Below are positions 45,281 to 56,676 of a DNA stretch of 64,000 bases, piece by piece (the first letter of the stretch is position 1; every line of letters starts with the position of its first letter). The notes under the pieces were generated by a model. It did no database searches and was not told the origin of the DNA. It saw nothing but the letters and a program-made list of their open reading frames with translations. Source of the stretch: Impatiens glandulifera (lineage: Eukaryota > Streptophyta > Magnoliopsida > Ericales > Balsaminaceae); contig NC_061869.1 in assembly GCF_907164915.1 (NCBI RefSeq), positions 38,254,840 through 38,318,839 of the forward strand. Direction: 5' to 3'. The translations under genes and the position numbers were made by a program.

Positions 45281-46159
45281 AGCATAGTTTCATCGCTCAT
45301 TTTTTTATTTCAGAAAAATACCCCCATGTTGACGTAGGGGTCTTGTTGTGTTTTTGGAAGTTGCGTAGTCTGAATACAATAGATTTATACCTCATTTTTT
45401 ATTTCTTTTTCAAATGACCCTTAGTATTAACGAATTGATCTCATTTTATTTAGAGGCACGATTTTCCAACAAAATTATCCTAGACCATGAGTTAATTAAT
45501 TCATCGCTCCATTTTTTTTATTGCTGAAAAATCCCCTAGTGTTGACGTAGGTTTTTTTTTTATATTTCGTAGTTCGAAGACAATCGACTTATACCTCATT
45601 TTGTTTAAATGCCCCTATTAGTGACATATGGGTTTTTTATATGTTTTGTTTTCGTCGAGAGTTTGAACAATGTCTTAACCATTTCTTTTATTAGAAAAAT
45701 CATCACAATCATTTGAATTAGAAATATTTTCATAATTAAGCCTTAGTCATTGTTCTTCAAATTATCTTAGAAGGAAACATTCACTTTCACTTGTTTATTT
45801 TTATTTTTTTGGCATAAAATTCATTAATTATGAACCTGATCTAGTTTATAAAGGATTATTTCAAATTTTCAATTCTCGAAAGAATTTGGTTAGGCATCAA
45901 TCATTTTAATATTTTGTCTTAGGCCTCCACGTTTATCAAAAGTGTTAGGATCAAATACAACAATAGAAGGAGGTTGAATATTATTTTTATATTTTTTTTA
46001 CTTAAATGCGATTTTGATCATGTTAAAGACTGAAAATATGTTTCCATTCTGTAACAAATCATAGCAAGCTCTTGAACGACGTCAAATGCGGAAAATGCTT
46101 ATGGGATTTGAAGCTCCAAATATAAGACTAAATGAAGCAGTAAAGAGATAACACAAGAT

Positions 46160-46199
46160 TTTATAGATGTCCGGAGATAAAACTCTTATGTCACCCCTT
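46160..46199 (-). promoter_or_regulatory. Shared LTR block in S4
   Basis: On the minus strand it reads AAAGGGGTGACATAAGAG, then TCTCCGGACATCTATAAA. CpG transitions have changed GACGTAG to GACATAA. Confidence 0.75.
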
Positions 46200-46756
46200 T
46201 TTCTTTTTTAAAAAGGATTCCACTAGAAGACTTTGATTTGTATAGCCTCTACACAAACGCACTCAGATCATAAGTCTTAACATATGCATGTCTAAACTCA
46301 TAACTATCAAACTCTTTTGTTGAACAAACAATGTTCTTTTCAACTTACAATAATGAAATCACTATTGAATGATACACAATAATTATTTCTCAATGTATAT
46401 CGTCTCAAGTATGCTTAACGTAGTCACTTGCAAAGAACTTGAACAAATAGAGGTTAATGACCGTAAAATTAGAGAACCAAGAGCACAAGAGAAAATTCGT
46501 CGTTATTCTCTTCTACCTTTTTATCTTTCATAAATGGCAACGATCAAATCCATTATGTTGACACATGGTAATGTTCAATTTATCGTACGCCTTGCGTACA
46601 AGGTAGTGCGTCTAGGAATCAAATATTTGTTTGTACGGAGTAGTGCGCAAGAGAATGATATATTTGTTGTATTGGGTAGTGCGCAGGCAAATGGAATATA
46701 TTACATTTTTTTCGTATTCAGCTAACATGGAACTTGGCTGATATCGAGATCTGCTG

Positions 46757-46990
46757 ATGATCAACTCTCCTGATAAGGAATTCAGTTGTTGTCACAACAC
46801 AGTTGTTGGTGCAACCCTACTGATGGCAACTCAGTGGTTGACGCAACACAGTTGTTGGCGCAACTCTTCTGATGACAACTCCTCTATTAGTGCAACTCAT
46901 CTGTTAGAATACTCAACTGTTAGCGCAACTCATCTGTTAGGCTATTCAGATGTTAGCGCAACTCATTTGTTGGGCTACTCATCTATTTGC
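46757..46990 (-). repeat. S4 LTR array, ~33-bp units, ~7 copies
   Basis: On the plus strand units contain GTTAGCGCAACTCATCTGTTAGG and variants (written here across two halves GTTAGCGCAACTC and ATCTGTTAGG). It sits in the same U3 slot as the TTAGAC arrays of other LTRs but is unrelated in sequence. Confidence 0.75.
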
Positions 46991-47268
46991 GGATGAAGAC
47001 AACTCTACTGAAAGTGAAACTTTGCTGACGTCAACTCAGTTGTTTGAGTGACTCTACTACGAGCGAGTCTTCAACTTTACATGTGCATTCACACAAAATT
47101 GAACTTAGTTTTATTCATTCATCAATGCCATCATCAAAACTATGTGTGTTTATTTTAATTATCCTAAGTTCATTTTAATCAATTAAAATGTTTTTCTTAA
47201 TTCAACTTAATTAACGATTTCCCTTTTAATCTTAATTCCCCATTTTTCCTTTTTAACTTAATCTAACA

Positions 47269-47290
47269 ATTTCCACCTTTTTGATGATGT
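47269..47290 (-). other. S4 polypurine tract (minus strand)
   Basis: On the minus strand CATCAAAAAGGTGGAAAT adjoins TGTTAG of the LTR. Unlike S0 and S1, no clear abutting stem-loop is seen. Confidence 0.7.
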
Positions 47291-47699
47291 TAAAACTAAG
47301 TTATGAAAGCATGGAACTAAAGATAAATTTATAGAAATATAGAAATAAATACACAAAATATTTAGAATATAGATATTCCCCCTTTTTAATTCTTCAATTC
47401 TTCGTAGCTTGATCCTTCAATTGGCTTCTTTTCTTTACTAACTTCCTCTTCCCAGTTTCCCAATCAATGCTCTTCCCCCTCGACTACATTCTCCTTTTTA
47501 ACATCAGCAGCTCCTGAACGATTATCTCATGTTTGCTTAAGAAAGTTTGTTACTTCGGCAATTTGTATTCCGATAGTATCAATCTTCGTAGAGAGCTGTC
47601 TTTTGTAATCACAAATAGTATTGGTCAAAACATTTTTGAGTATGGTCATTTATTCTTTGATAATAGTAACCTCAATGTTACTCTTTGTGACCTAGCTAA

Positions 47700-49605
47700 G
47701 GATTTTATTCTGAGCGGATGCTGATACAGACGAGGCAGCTGACGCACAATCCTTTAGAGATTCAATTAGTGGCAATGCTTTGTTGTAGTGGAGAAAGAGA
47801 GTCCTAGATAAAACTATGGAAATCCACCGTTCCCAGAGATGATTCCTCTGCTGAGTGAGGAGTTGATTGATGATGAGGGTAGACGGCTGGTATCATCTGT
47901 AGAAGAATAGGTTTTTCACTTCCCACAATAACGACTTCCCTGTCAGCGGTTGAAGTCTGTCCTCTTGAAGATGTAGATGATTGTGGAGAGGTAACTTGAT
48001 TCAGCGTTGGAGATAAAAATTCAAACTTCTCAAACTCTGCATAATCGTCTTCGAATATTTCAGTTGTCGTTGTAGAGTTATTTGAAGCAGCTGGGGAATA
48101 TTGCTGCTCAGTTGGGAGAATTTGTTGCTCGGCATCAGTAGAGGTGTGTTGCTCTATTGGAAGGCTAGTTTCTCTATAACTAACAGATGTTGCTCAACAG
48201 TTGAGGAGACTTACTGCTCAAAGATCTTTAGCCTCTCCTTTGCTTTCTCCTCGGCCTTCTCTATAATTAGATTTATGGTGACTTGCACCGGGAAAGATGA
48301 TTTGGGTCCAAAGACCGTAGTTTCTTTTCTTTTACCTACAACTTCGACAGGTCGTGTAACATATGGGACTAGTTCCCTTATTATGATACCTCTAGCAGCT
48401 AGAGCTCTTTCTATGATAGCTTTTGGAGAAATAAGTGTTAAGGGCGCAGTTGTTATTAGCGTTGCTGCTTTTGGTCTTTCAGCACGCTTATAATTAACTA
48501 TGTAGTTGATCTTTCAGTATGGTTACCAACTGAAACTACATCCGGTGCTTCAATAAAGCCTTGAGATGATGCTTCAGCTAGCACTAATTTTGGGATTACC
48601 TCGTTTGTATAGGTTATCATAGTAGTAGAGACATAGATTGAAATGGGATTAACTTCCATCACAACATCAAAGTCTTCTGCCTCTTCTATTGTTGCGTCCT
48701 CTAACCTTTCCATCTTTTCCTCAGAAGCAATCTCGTTCGACTCTTCTATTGAGAAAAAGGTTCGATTGTTGGAGTTATCATCAGATTCCTCAACCACCTG
48801 CTTTTTTCTCTTCCTTGGTGTTGATCGCTTAAAGAAGGTAGTCGTTTGTCTGCTAGACTACCGTGCGAAAGTGTCTAGACTGGAGTCTTGCACTCCTTTT
48901 ATCCTGAGAATGTAGTTATTGATCATTCTGCTGGCCAGAATCCTATTAGAATGAGCGTTCACTCCCTTCCCTAAGTTAACATTGAGGTGCTCAGGCAGTC
49001 TTCTGATCTGCACAACAAATCAGCACACTACTTCTTTGGGAGCGTCACCATGGTAACCAAGGTTGAGAATAAAATATAGGACCATTTGGTATCCATTCTT
49101 TTGGTGATGGACACCATTATTTCGAATCGTTCCTGTGTGTACACATCGAAGGACTCCGCCTTAGCGCGAAGGAATTTGGTAACAATGTCGTTGAGTAGAC
49201 ATAATTTCGGTTTCATCATCCTCTTCTTTCCGTGAATCTGAATGGGATGAGAGACGTCTGAGAAGACCATCTGCATCTCTGTGATTGTGTTTGTCGGGAT
49301 CTTGTCGAATAATGTGCGCCCTTCCGTCAGAAGCTAAAAAAATTCTCTTCACTATCTTTGTCGGGATCTCTTTGGATACATTAACCTCAATGCCTTTCAC
49401 CCAGCACTGAATGTTATCCTCGACTATCTTCATTGTAGAAAAGAACTGGCGTACCTAAAGTTCGTGAATGTTGTTAGGTCCCCCCGAGAAAATTCCTCAG
49501 ACCGGACGCTTGTAGGGTTTAAAACATCTCCACTATCTTTGGAGTCGTCATTGTGTAGAAGGACTCGAAATCTACCTGCAAGATATTTTGTGAGAAAGAA
49601 GTCAT
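47700..49605 (-). pseudogene. S4 third ORF (minus strand)
   Basis: The minus-strand ATG at 49605 begins MTSFSQNILQVDFESF, similar in layout to S1 copy 1 (MSCLLANKGLLVDFK). A segment near 49180-49050 (LLNDIVTKFLRAKAESFD ... FEIMVSIT) matches the S1 copy 3 domain around FEMMASIIRG. Downstream are an NLS-like basic run PRKRKK near 48810, acidic helices (48800-48500), and another basic GKRKE patch near 48330. At least four frameshifts or stops break it. It ends between 47760 and 47700, about 430 bp from the polypurine tract. Confidence 0.7.
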
Positions 49606-49743
49606 CTGAAATGATCAATATTTAATAGAATAGATGAGGAGATTTAGGTTTAGGGTTTTAGAATTCAAGAAATCGCAAGAGATTTCAAGAGAGGGGAACA
49701 TGAAATGATTTGAGACAATGAGATATTTAGAAATATTGGTCAC

Positions 49744-49752
49744 ATATATATA
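49744..49752 (-). promoter_or_regulatory. Putative internal TATA upstream of S4 third ORF
   Basis: TATATATAA-type sequence on the minus strand lies about 140 bp before the ATG at 49605, followed by a pyrimidine-rich leader (CCCCTCTCTTGAAATCTCTT). This parallels the three S1 copies. Confidence 0.45.
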
Positions 49753-49759
49753 ACATGAT

Positions 49760-50261
49760 AGTCACGTGTCTTCATGTTATTTATTTAAAAAAACTAAATA
49801 TTTATTTTAAAAATATAATTCAAAAATGTGACTGTTCATTATTCAAGAGGAGATGATAAGACGACATCGTATAGATAAGATTAAAACGATGTTCCACTCG
49901 GCTGATGAATAGTCCTCTGATATTAACTAAGACATCTGGCGGACCGTGTTGTCCGCATGCCTTGTATTTTAGATGAGTGTCACTGCTCTACTCTACTGAA
50001 GGCGCTCTGCAGACGCATAGTAACATCTGAATGTCGGTAACAGACTTTTCCTATCAGCTGAGTGTCATTACTCTACTGAAATTACAAGTTGATGAAGTAT
50101 AGTCTCGTCTATGTATACTATCATCAGATGATTCTTCTTTCAACTGAGTTAGAGACAGTTGTTTCAACATGTATATCTTATCAGCTGACTATCAGATTCT
50201 CCCTAAGTTTATGCATCATTAATTAATTTATATCTAAAAGACTTAAAATATTTTAAAGTAA
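49760..50261. other. S4 spacer between third ORF and pol
   Basis: No gene. It holds two copies of GAGTGTCAYTRCTCTACT about 75 bp apart (49977, 50061). Confidence 0.5.
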
Positions 50262-52515
50262 AAAAACTTAATCTCGGGGAGTGACTTCGTGAAGAAGTTA
50301 GTAACTTGTTGATCTGTGGGCACGTATTCCAGCCGAACATGCTTGTGCGCTATATGGTCTCGGATGAAGTGGTGTCGGATGTCGATATGCTTCTTCCTTG
50401 AGTGCATCACCGGATTATATGTGATCGTTATGGCTCTTGTGTTGTCATAGAAGATTTACGACACATCTTCTTGAATGCCAAAATCTCTCAACTGTTGTTG
50501 AATCCACAGAAGCTGAGCACAACAGCTTCCTACATCAAGATATTCTGCTTCTACTATTGAGGTGGTAATAGACGTTTGTTTCTTGCTGAACCAAGAGATC
50601 AGACGATCACCAAGGAAATGACACGTTTCACTAGTGCTCTTCCTATCAATCTTGCAACCTACATAGTCTACATCAGAGTAACTAATTAAGTTAAAAATAG
50701 AATCCTTTGGATACCACATTCCAACACATTAAGTTCCCTTAAGATATTTCAAAGTACGTTTAGCATATGTAATGAGATTGTTTAGGATTAGCCTGAAATC
50801 TTCCACACACGCCGACATCAAACATGATATATGGTGTCTTGCAGTTAGATAAAGCATGGAGCCAATGATTCCTATATAAACTGTGATATCAACATCTTGA
50901 CCGCCTTCATCTTTGTCCAGCTTGAGGCATCGACGAGTTCATGGGAGTTTAGGCTACTGAACAATTCTCTATACCGATTTTTTTCAGTAATTCCTTGGTA
51001 TACTTCACTTGATTTATGAAGATTCCAATTTCAAGTTTCCTAATATGAAGTCCAAGGAAGAACGTCAGCTCACTCATCATGCTCATCTCAAATTTGCCAT
51101 ACATCATCTTAGAAAACGTTTCACATAGATTGGGGTTAGTTGACCCAAAAATGATATCATCCACATAAATTTGTACAAGTAGAATATGTGAATTTTTGAC
51201 AATCTTGTAAAGAGTTTTATCTATTGTGCCAATAATAAAATCTTGCTCAAATAAGAATTTGGACAATGTATCATACCAAGCTCTAAGAGCATGCTTAAGT
51301 CCATATAAAGCTTTATCTAATTTGAAAATATGATCAGACAAAGTATGATTTCGAAAACCAGAAGGTTGTTCAGCATAAAAATCTTCATTAAGTATACCGT
51401 TAAGAAAAACACTTTTAACATCCATTTGATATACTTTAAAAAATTTGAAAGCAGTATAAGTTATGAATATTCTAATAGCTTCTAACCTTGCTACAGGAGC
51501 AAATGACTCATTAAAGTCAATTTCTTCCTCCTGTTTGTATCCTTGAGCTACTAGTCTAGCTTTATTTCTCATAACTAAATCATCTTCATTTAATTTTTTT
51601 TCTAAAAACTCATCTAGTTCCAATAATAGATTAATCATCTAGTTCGAGAATTAGATGCCAAACTTTGTTTCTTTCAAATTGATTTAATTTTTCTTGCATG
51701 GCATTGATCCAATCTGGATCAAGCAATGCTTGATCTACTTTCCTAAAGTGTGATATTTTAGGAATTTTTCCATAGAAAATTTCAAAAGGTGTTTTTTTAA
51801 AACGCTTATTAATCAGTGATCTATTTTGAGTGTAGTATGTTGTGTTAATGGCTTCTATCCAAAGTTTTTGAGATACACCAGAATTAACTAGCATTGACTT
51901 AACTACTTCTTTCAATATTATGTTCCTCCTTTAAGCAACACCATTTTGTTGTGGAGTTCTGGTACTAGAAAACTCGTGTCTAATACAAATTCCTCAAGGA
52001 AATAATACATATTCTTGTTTGTAAATTCAGTTCCTCTGTCACTTCTAATTTTATTAATGTTTAATGATTTTTCATTTTGTAGTCGTCTAAGAATTTTAAT
52101 TAAGTTAACACCAGTTTGATCCTTAGATACTAAAAATACTACCCAAATAAATCTTGAGTAATCATCAATTATAACCAAAGTATATCTCATTCTCCCTAAA
52201 CTAGTTACTGGAATTGAACCAAACAGGTCAATGTCAAGTAATTCTAGACACCTATCAAATTTCAGTTACCCATTTGACAAGCTGATCTGATATGTTTGCC
52301 CATTTGACAAGCTGGGCCAACTTTATCTTTATTAAATTTCAGTTACAAGATCTTTTGAATAGATGTTATTAATTGTTTTAAAGTTTGGGTGATTAAGTCT
52401 TTTATGCCACAACCAATTTTGATTGTTTTTAGCAATCATGCATACATGATCAAACGTTTTATTTTTCCAATTCATCTTATAAGAATTTTCTACTCTACTT
52501 CCTGTCAGCAGGGTG
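50262..52515 (-). pseudogene. S4 pol remnant: pre-integrase, integrase, RT, RNase H
   Basis: Read on the minus strand: pre-integrase WLWHKRLNHPNF near 52410; integrase core from 52190 with VIIDDYSRF and IRSDRGTEF, then a frameshift near 51980 before RTPQQNGVA; a shortened integrase end joined to the RT start at 51740 (KISHFRKVDQALLDPDW), which removes the integrase C-terminal part. RT is intact from 51638 to 50949 (229 codons), with [32 protein letters not shown] and the catalytic YVDDIIF. RNase H follows from 50719 (SYSDVDYVGC, SIVEAEYLD) to KHIDIRHHFIRDH and FTKSLPE near 50270. Gag and the 5' LTR are missing; homology stops near 52515. Confidence 0.9.
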
Positions 52516-52561
52516 TTTCCCTACTGATCAATAAATATATTTTTTCTCATATAATTTTTTC

Positions 52562-52564
<3 letters not shown>

Positions 52565-52602
<38 letters not shown>
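52565..52602. repeat. (AT)n microsatellite
   Basis: About 19 AT dinucleotides. A second run is at 52831-52850. Confidence 0.95.
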
Positions 52603-52605
<3 letters not shown>

Positions 52606-54034
52606 TATATAATTTATTTAAAAAATTATCATCTAACATTAAAAAAATAATATATTAAAATGAATAAAAAATATTGCAAATGTATATAAAAATATTTGGT
52701 TCATAAAAATTTGTTTCAGAATTTTTTTCCACATATATATATAATATTACATAGTTATATATTTATATATAATTTATTTATGAAACAATACTAATAATTA
52801 ATTTCTTTTTTATGTTTTTTCCTCTAATTATATATATATATATATATATTATAATTTATATTTTCTCTTCTTATAAATATATTCTCTTTTACTAAATTAA
52901 ATAGTCTATAATAATTTCTTTTATATTCTTCCCATATTAAATAGTCGATAAGAACTTCGTTTATATTCTTTTCGTACAACAACTTCATTTATATTCTTCT
53001 CGCACAACGTAGGGTACCTTACTAGTTAAGCTAATTCTTCTCATAAAATTAAATAAAATTCACACTAAATTCAAACTTGAATTAACGCTGAATTCAATCC
53101 AAGTTATTATTAAATATTAATTATTAATTAATATTTAATGCCTAATTAGATAATTAAAGTATAATGTTATGATAAATATTTAACTTTAATTGACATATCA
53201 ATTGACTAACATAAGGACTTTTTAATTAGTTAGCATTGAATATTTAACATTGTATTTCAACAAATTAAAATATAGGCAATGATATTAATTAGTTATGGAC
53301 TCATTGGCAAATTATTTAGCAATATGCTACGTTTGGATGATTTTTTTTTGAAGGTTTAATTCACAGCAATATATATCCATTCTTTATTCATTTCACCACA
53401 CCACATCATCTTATCATTTCTCACTCTAAAATTCCAAAAGTCATCTCCTTATTTTGTGAGTAATCTTGGAGTTCTTTGCTCGACATTTTCGTTGAAACCC
53501 AGTGATAGTTCAGGTACGCTAGTCAAGTTTGATGTGTAGTGATTTCAGTGCAGAATCTCTACTCGGTTCGTTGTACCCTAGGAGACGGTCATCTACGATA
53601 AGCTCCAGCATGAATGAGAGACAATTGAACTATTTTAAGGGAAATGTTTCTAACACATGCCTCGAATTAACATTTAAATTTGGTGATTTTGTTCTTTGTA
53701 TATTTAATTCTATTTAATTTATTTGTAACATCATATTTATATATATACATTGTTATTTCAAGACAAGATATCTAACAATCTTAAAACAATTTTTTGTGCT
53801 AAGTTATTTAAGAGTTTGCGCCATCGATTTTTTTTGTCTTTGATGTTTCAGAAATACAATATGCGATGTTGCGAAAGAAATGATGCTCATTTCGAAAAAT
53901 GAAAATGATTCATCTAAAGGAATATAAAATAATCAACAAATAAAGATATGTCTTTATTGTATATAGATATGTTGATTATTAACACATTTGTTCTTGTATT
54001 GTTAAAGATTAATTTTATAAGTTAATATATAACT
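52603..54034. other. AT-rich DNA, no supported gene
   Basis: I see no domain-bearing ORF. 53400-53720 has a C/T-rich leader-like stretch and a 62-codon frame (53529-53717), which could be an LTR R/U5 of another copia type, but no edges could be found. Confidence 0.4.
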
Positions 54035-54993
54035 TGTTGGGATCGGTGTTAACAATAGAGACTGGGGTCTAACTATTGTGAACAACATACAATAAACAAT
54101 TCGATAATAATCCTGTGAGGAATTAGTATTTGTTTCTATTCTTCGCAAATCTTCATAAACTTTTGAAACGGATTCAAATGCTGAACTATTTGTTGGATTT
54201 GAAGTTTTAGACAACTAAATACAAAATGGCAGAAAGTAAAGAACACAATGAGTTTTATGGATGTTCGGAAATAAAACTCCTACGTCACCCATTCTTCCAC
54301 AACCGGAAGGATATCCACTAAAGACTTTGAATCAGATACTATTCACTGAGCTAGCTAAATCTTTATTGAACAGAACAACCTCTGTTAACCTTACAACACA
54401 GAGGTTTATTACATAATGTATGAAGTAGAAAGTTAGTAAGTGAATTTCGTGTGTATTAATCAATCGTTAGTTTGTTCATCAATGTTTCGACCGTTGTGTT
54501 TGGGCTTCTATTTATATTTGAAGTACAATAATTGTCGAATATCTTTGTAGACATGTAGCATGTGTCCGTTGGACGGCCTCCTATAGTACGAGAGTACAAT
54601 AGACTCTGAATATTTGGATCGTGGCCGTACCGAACAAGTAGTGCGCCGAATATCCTCTGATCTTGTCTTGAACTAGAAATGCAATTGAGAGATATCCGCG
54701 TACGTGGCATTCATTCATTTGATATAATTAGTTGGATTGTTAGACTACTGAAAGCAGAAGGAGAAGATAGTTGAGTAAACGTGATTAGATGGATGCTTCC
54801 TTCAAATAGATGCTAAAGCGAGGCGTCAGACGTTCTTCTTTAGACCGCGTCCAAAGGAGTAAGAAGACCTCGTCTAACTATACTTCCCTTTAGACCGTGT
54901 CGAAAGGAGTTATACGATCTTGTCTAACTATGATAAGTAAAAATAGTTAATTAAGTAGTAATATTAATTAACTATTTAAAATAAGAAACTAAT
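54035..54993 (-). mobile_element. S5 LTR fragment (minus strand)
   Basis: On the minus strand it ends GATCCCAACA at 54035 and carries the shared block. Further right are the GTACGGCCACGATCC and GCGCACTACT segments also seen in S3 and S7, and a two-to-three-unit remnant of the TTAGAC array (54830-54935). The LTR start cannot be found; it may be cut by the S6 LTR. Confidence 0.7.
54253..54292 (-). promoter_or_regulatory. Shared LTR block in S5
   Basis: On the minus strand it reads GGGTGACGTAGGAG, then TTTCCGAACATCCATAAA. The preceding hairpin is CCTTCC...GGAAG. Confidence 0.8.
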
Positions 54994-55074
54994 TGTGGTA
55001 AAATAATTATATGCAGACTAAATCATCATCGGATTTCAAGCTATCAAACTTCAAAAATATCGGTATTCGGAAGT

Positions 55075-55530
55075 TCAATTTTCAGAATTTTGGTTTTTAG
55101 AAGTTCGGCTCTCATAAGTTCGGCTTTCAGAATGTCGGTTCTGGGAAGATATCGGTTTTCAGAAGTTCGGCTTTCAGAACATCAGTTCTCAGAAGATATC
55201 GGTTTTCATAAGTTTGGCTTTCGGAAGTTCGGTTTTCAGAACTTTGGTTTTCAGAAATTTGACTCTCTTAAGTTCGGCTTTCGAAGTTCGGTTTTCGGAA
55301 CTTCGTTTTTCAGAAGTTCGGCTCTCATATGTTCGGCTTTCAGAAGATCGGTTCTCGGAAGATATAGGTTTTCATAAGTTGGCTTTTCAGAAATTCGCCT
55401 TTCAGAGGTTCGGCTTTCAGAAGTTTGGCTCTCATAAGTTCGGCTTTCATAAGATCGGTTCTTAGAATTTCGGTTCTCATAAGAACGGTTCTCATAACTT
55501 CGGTTCTTATAAGGTCGGTTCTCAGAACCT
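55075..55530 (+). repeat. S6 LTR array, ~16-bp units
   Basis: Some 25 or more degenerate units of the type AGTTCGGCTTTCAGA/AGTTCGGTTCTCATA occur in tandem. It is again in the U3 slot and unrelated to the TTAGAC arrays. Confidence 0.85.
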
Positions 55531-56324
55531 AGGCTTTCGGTAGTCCGACTTTCAGGATCGGTTTTTGGAAGACTATAGATTTTGGATCCAGCTTTCCAAA
55601 TATCGACGATCTACAAGCTAATCCGGCACTCCACTTGTCAGCACTCCATGAAGCGCGTTTGACATTACCTTTACTGCTTTTCAAAATACAATCACTTTTC
55701 TGGTAGAAGTATAAATCAACTTTAAACTACATCAGAGTTTTATTTCCATTTTGGTGCAAGTCTGAGGAAAATCTTTTTACAGCAGTTGTCTGTTATCACA
55801 GCTCAGACTGTCAAAAACACCACAAGATAAATTATCCTTTTTGTATGCTCATATGAAATGATAATCCAATTAATGCCATCTTAACTTACTATAATCAAAG
55901 TACAAATAAAATTAAATAATGTCTCTTATGTTGTACTATTCTGGACTTCAACCAATCAAATAGAAGAAAAGTGGCCTCTTGAAGAAGATATAGTCGTTGA
56001 AGTCACAAATATATCCGTTGATATATTGGCCTACTTAAGAAGACAGAAGTCAATCTTCTTAAGCACTTTTTTTGACAACCTTTTCCCAACATCTTGAATT
56101 TTTATTATTAAATCTCTCAAGCTTTCGAAACTTACCAGTTCTCAAAGAGTGTGTTAGAAACTCAAGTGTTTTACAATACTACCTATTTTGTGTGAGTGGT
56201 GAGCATTGTAAGTTGACAGAATTTATTTTTGTTCAACAGAGTGAGTATATTGAAAGGTCGAAAACAGGAAATAATTAAGCCTTGGTAGTTCAACTAAGTC
56301 TGTGTACGTGTTGTAAACAGATCG

Positions 56325-56402
56325 AATATTCTAGTGAATATCTTTCTCAAAGGTTTAAGAAGAAAGGGTGACGTAGAATCTTTATCTCCGAATATCCATA
56401 AA
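56325..56402 (+). promoter_or_regulatory. Shared LTR block in S6
   Basis: AGTGAATATCTTTCTC, loop, AAGAAGAAAGGGTGACGTAG, then ATCTCCGAATATCCATAAA. The stem is partly kept. Confidence 0.8.
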
Positions 56403-56629
56403 CTTTGTGTTGTGTCTGTTCTTCCTCATTATTCACTAAACCGACCATTTGTCAGTTCAAGTTGAAACAAACACTTCCGCACTTGAACTCGGTTTAGTAG
56501 TTTATGACAACTTGCGTAGAGTAGAAGTCAGATAATCAATCCTTAACAAGGTTATTATTGATCGGAATGTGTGTAAGCGTTCTTCGTTGCGAGACCCTAG
56601 TCTCTTTCAGTGATCCCGATCCTAACAAG

Positions 56630-56641
56630 TGGTATCAGAGC
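56630..56641 (+). other. S6 primer-binding site
   Basis: TGGTATCAGAGC, an exact initiator tRNA-Met match, two bases after the LTR. Confidence 0.9.
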
Positions 56642-56676
56642 ATGTTATTTCTACTCTCAAGCAACCCGACATCAGC

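Larger units (their letters stand above)
42406..45942 (-). repeat. Right arm of large inverted duplication
   Basis: The sequence starts TGTTGAAATATCTCGAGC directly after S3 gag and runs as the reverse complement of 34304-32930. Matching stretches are 42406-42990 and 45280-45942; about 42990-45280 has no counterpart on the left. It ends at the S4 LTR edge. I see no gene in it. Confidence 0.8.
45943..47268 (-). mobile_element. S4 3' LTR (minus strand)
   Basis: On the minus strand it starts TGTTAGATTAAG at 47268, just after a polypurine tract, and ends GATCCTAACA at 45943. Length is 1326 bp. It contains its own short-repeat array (46757-46990) and the shared LTR block. Confidence 0.85.
54994..56627 (+). 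mobile_element. S6 5' LTR
   Basis: It ends GATCCTAACA at 56627, two bases before the PBS. The start is placed at TGTGGTAAAATAATTAT (54994) by similarity to other LTR starts. It holds a short-unit array at 55075-55530. Confidence 0.7.

Noticed and set aside
55075..55530. Heat-shock element cluster (GAA/TTC alternation) in the S6 LTR
   Set aside because: The motif is TTCAGAAGTTC, with one-base rather than two-base spacing between GAA and TTC blocks, so it does not fit the HSE consensus.
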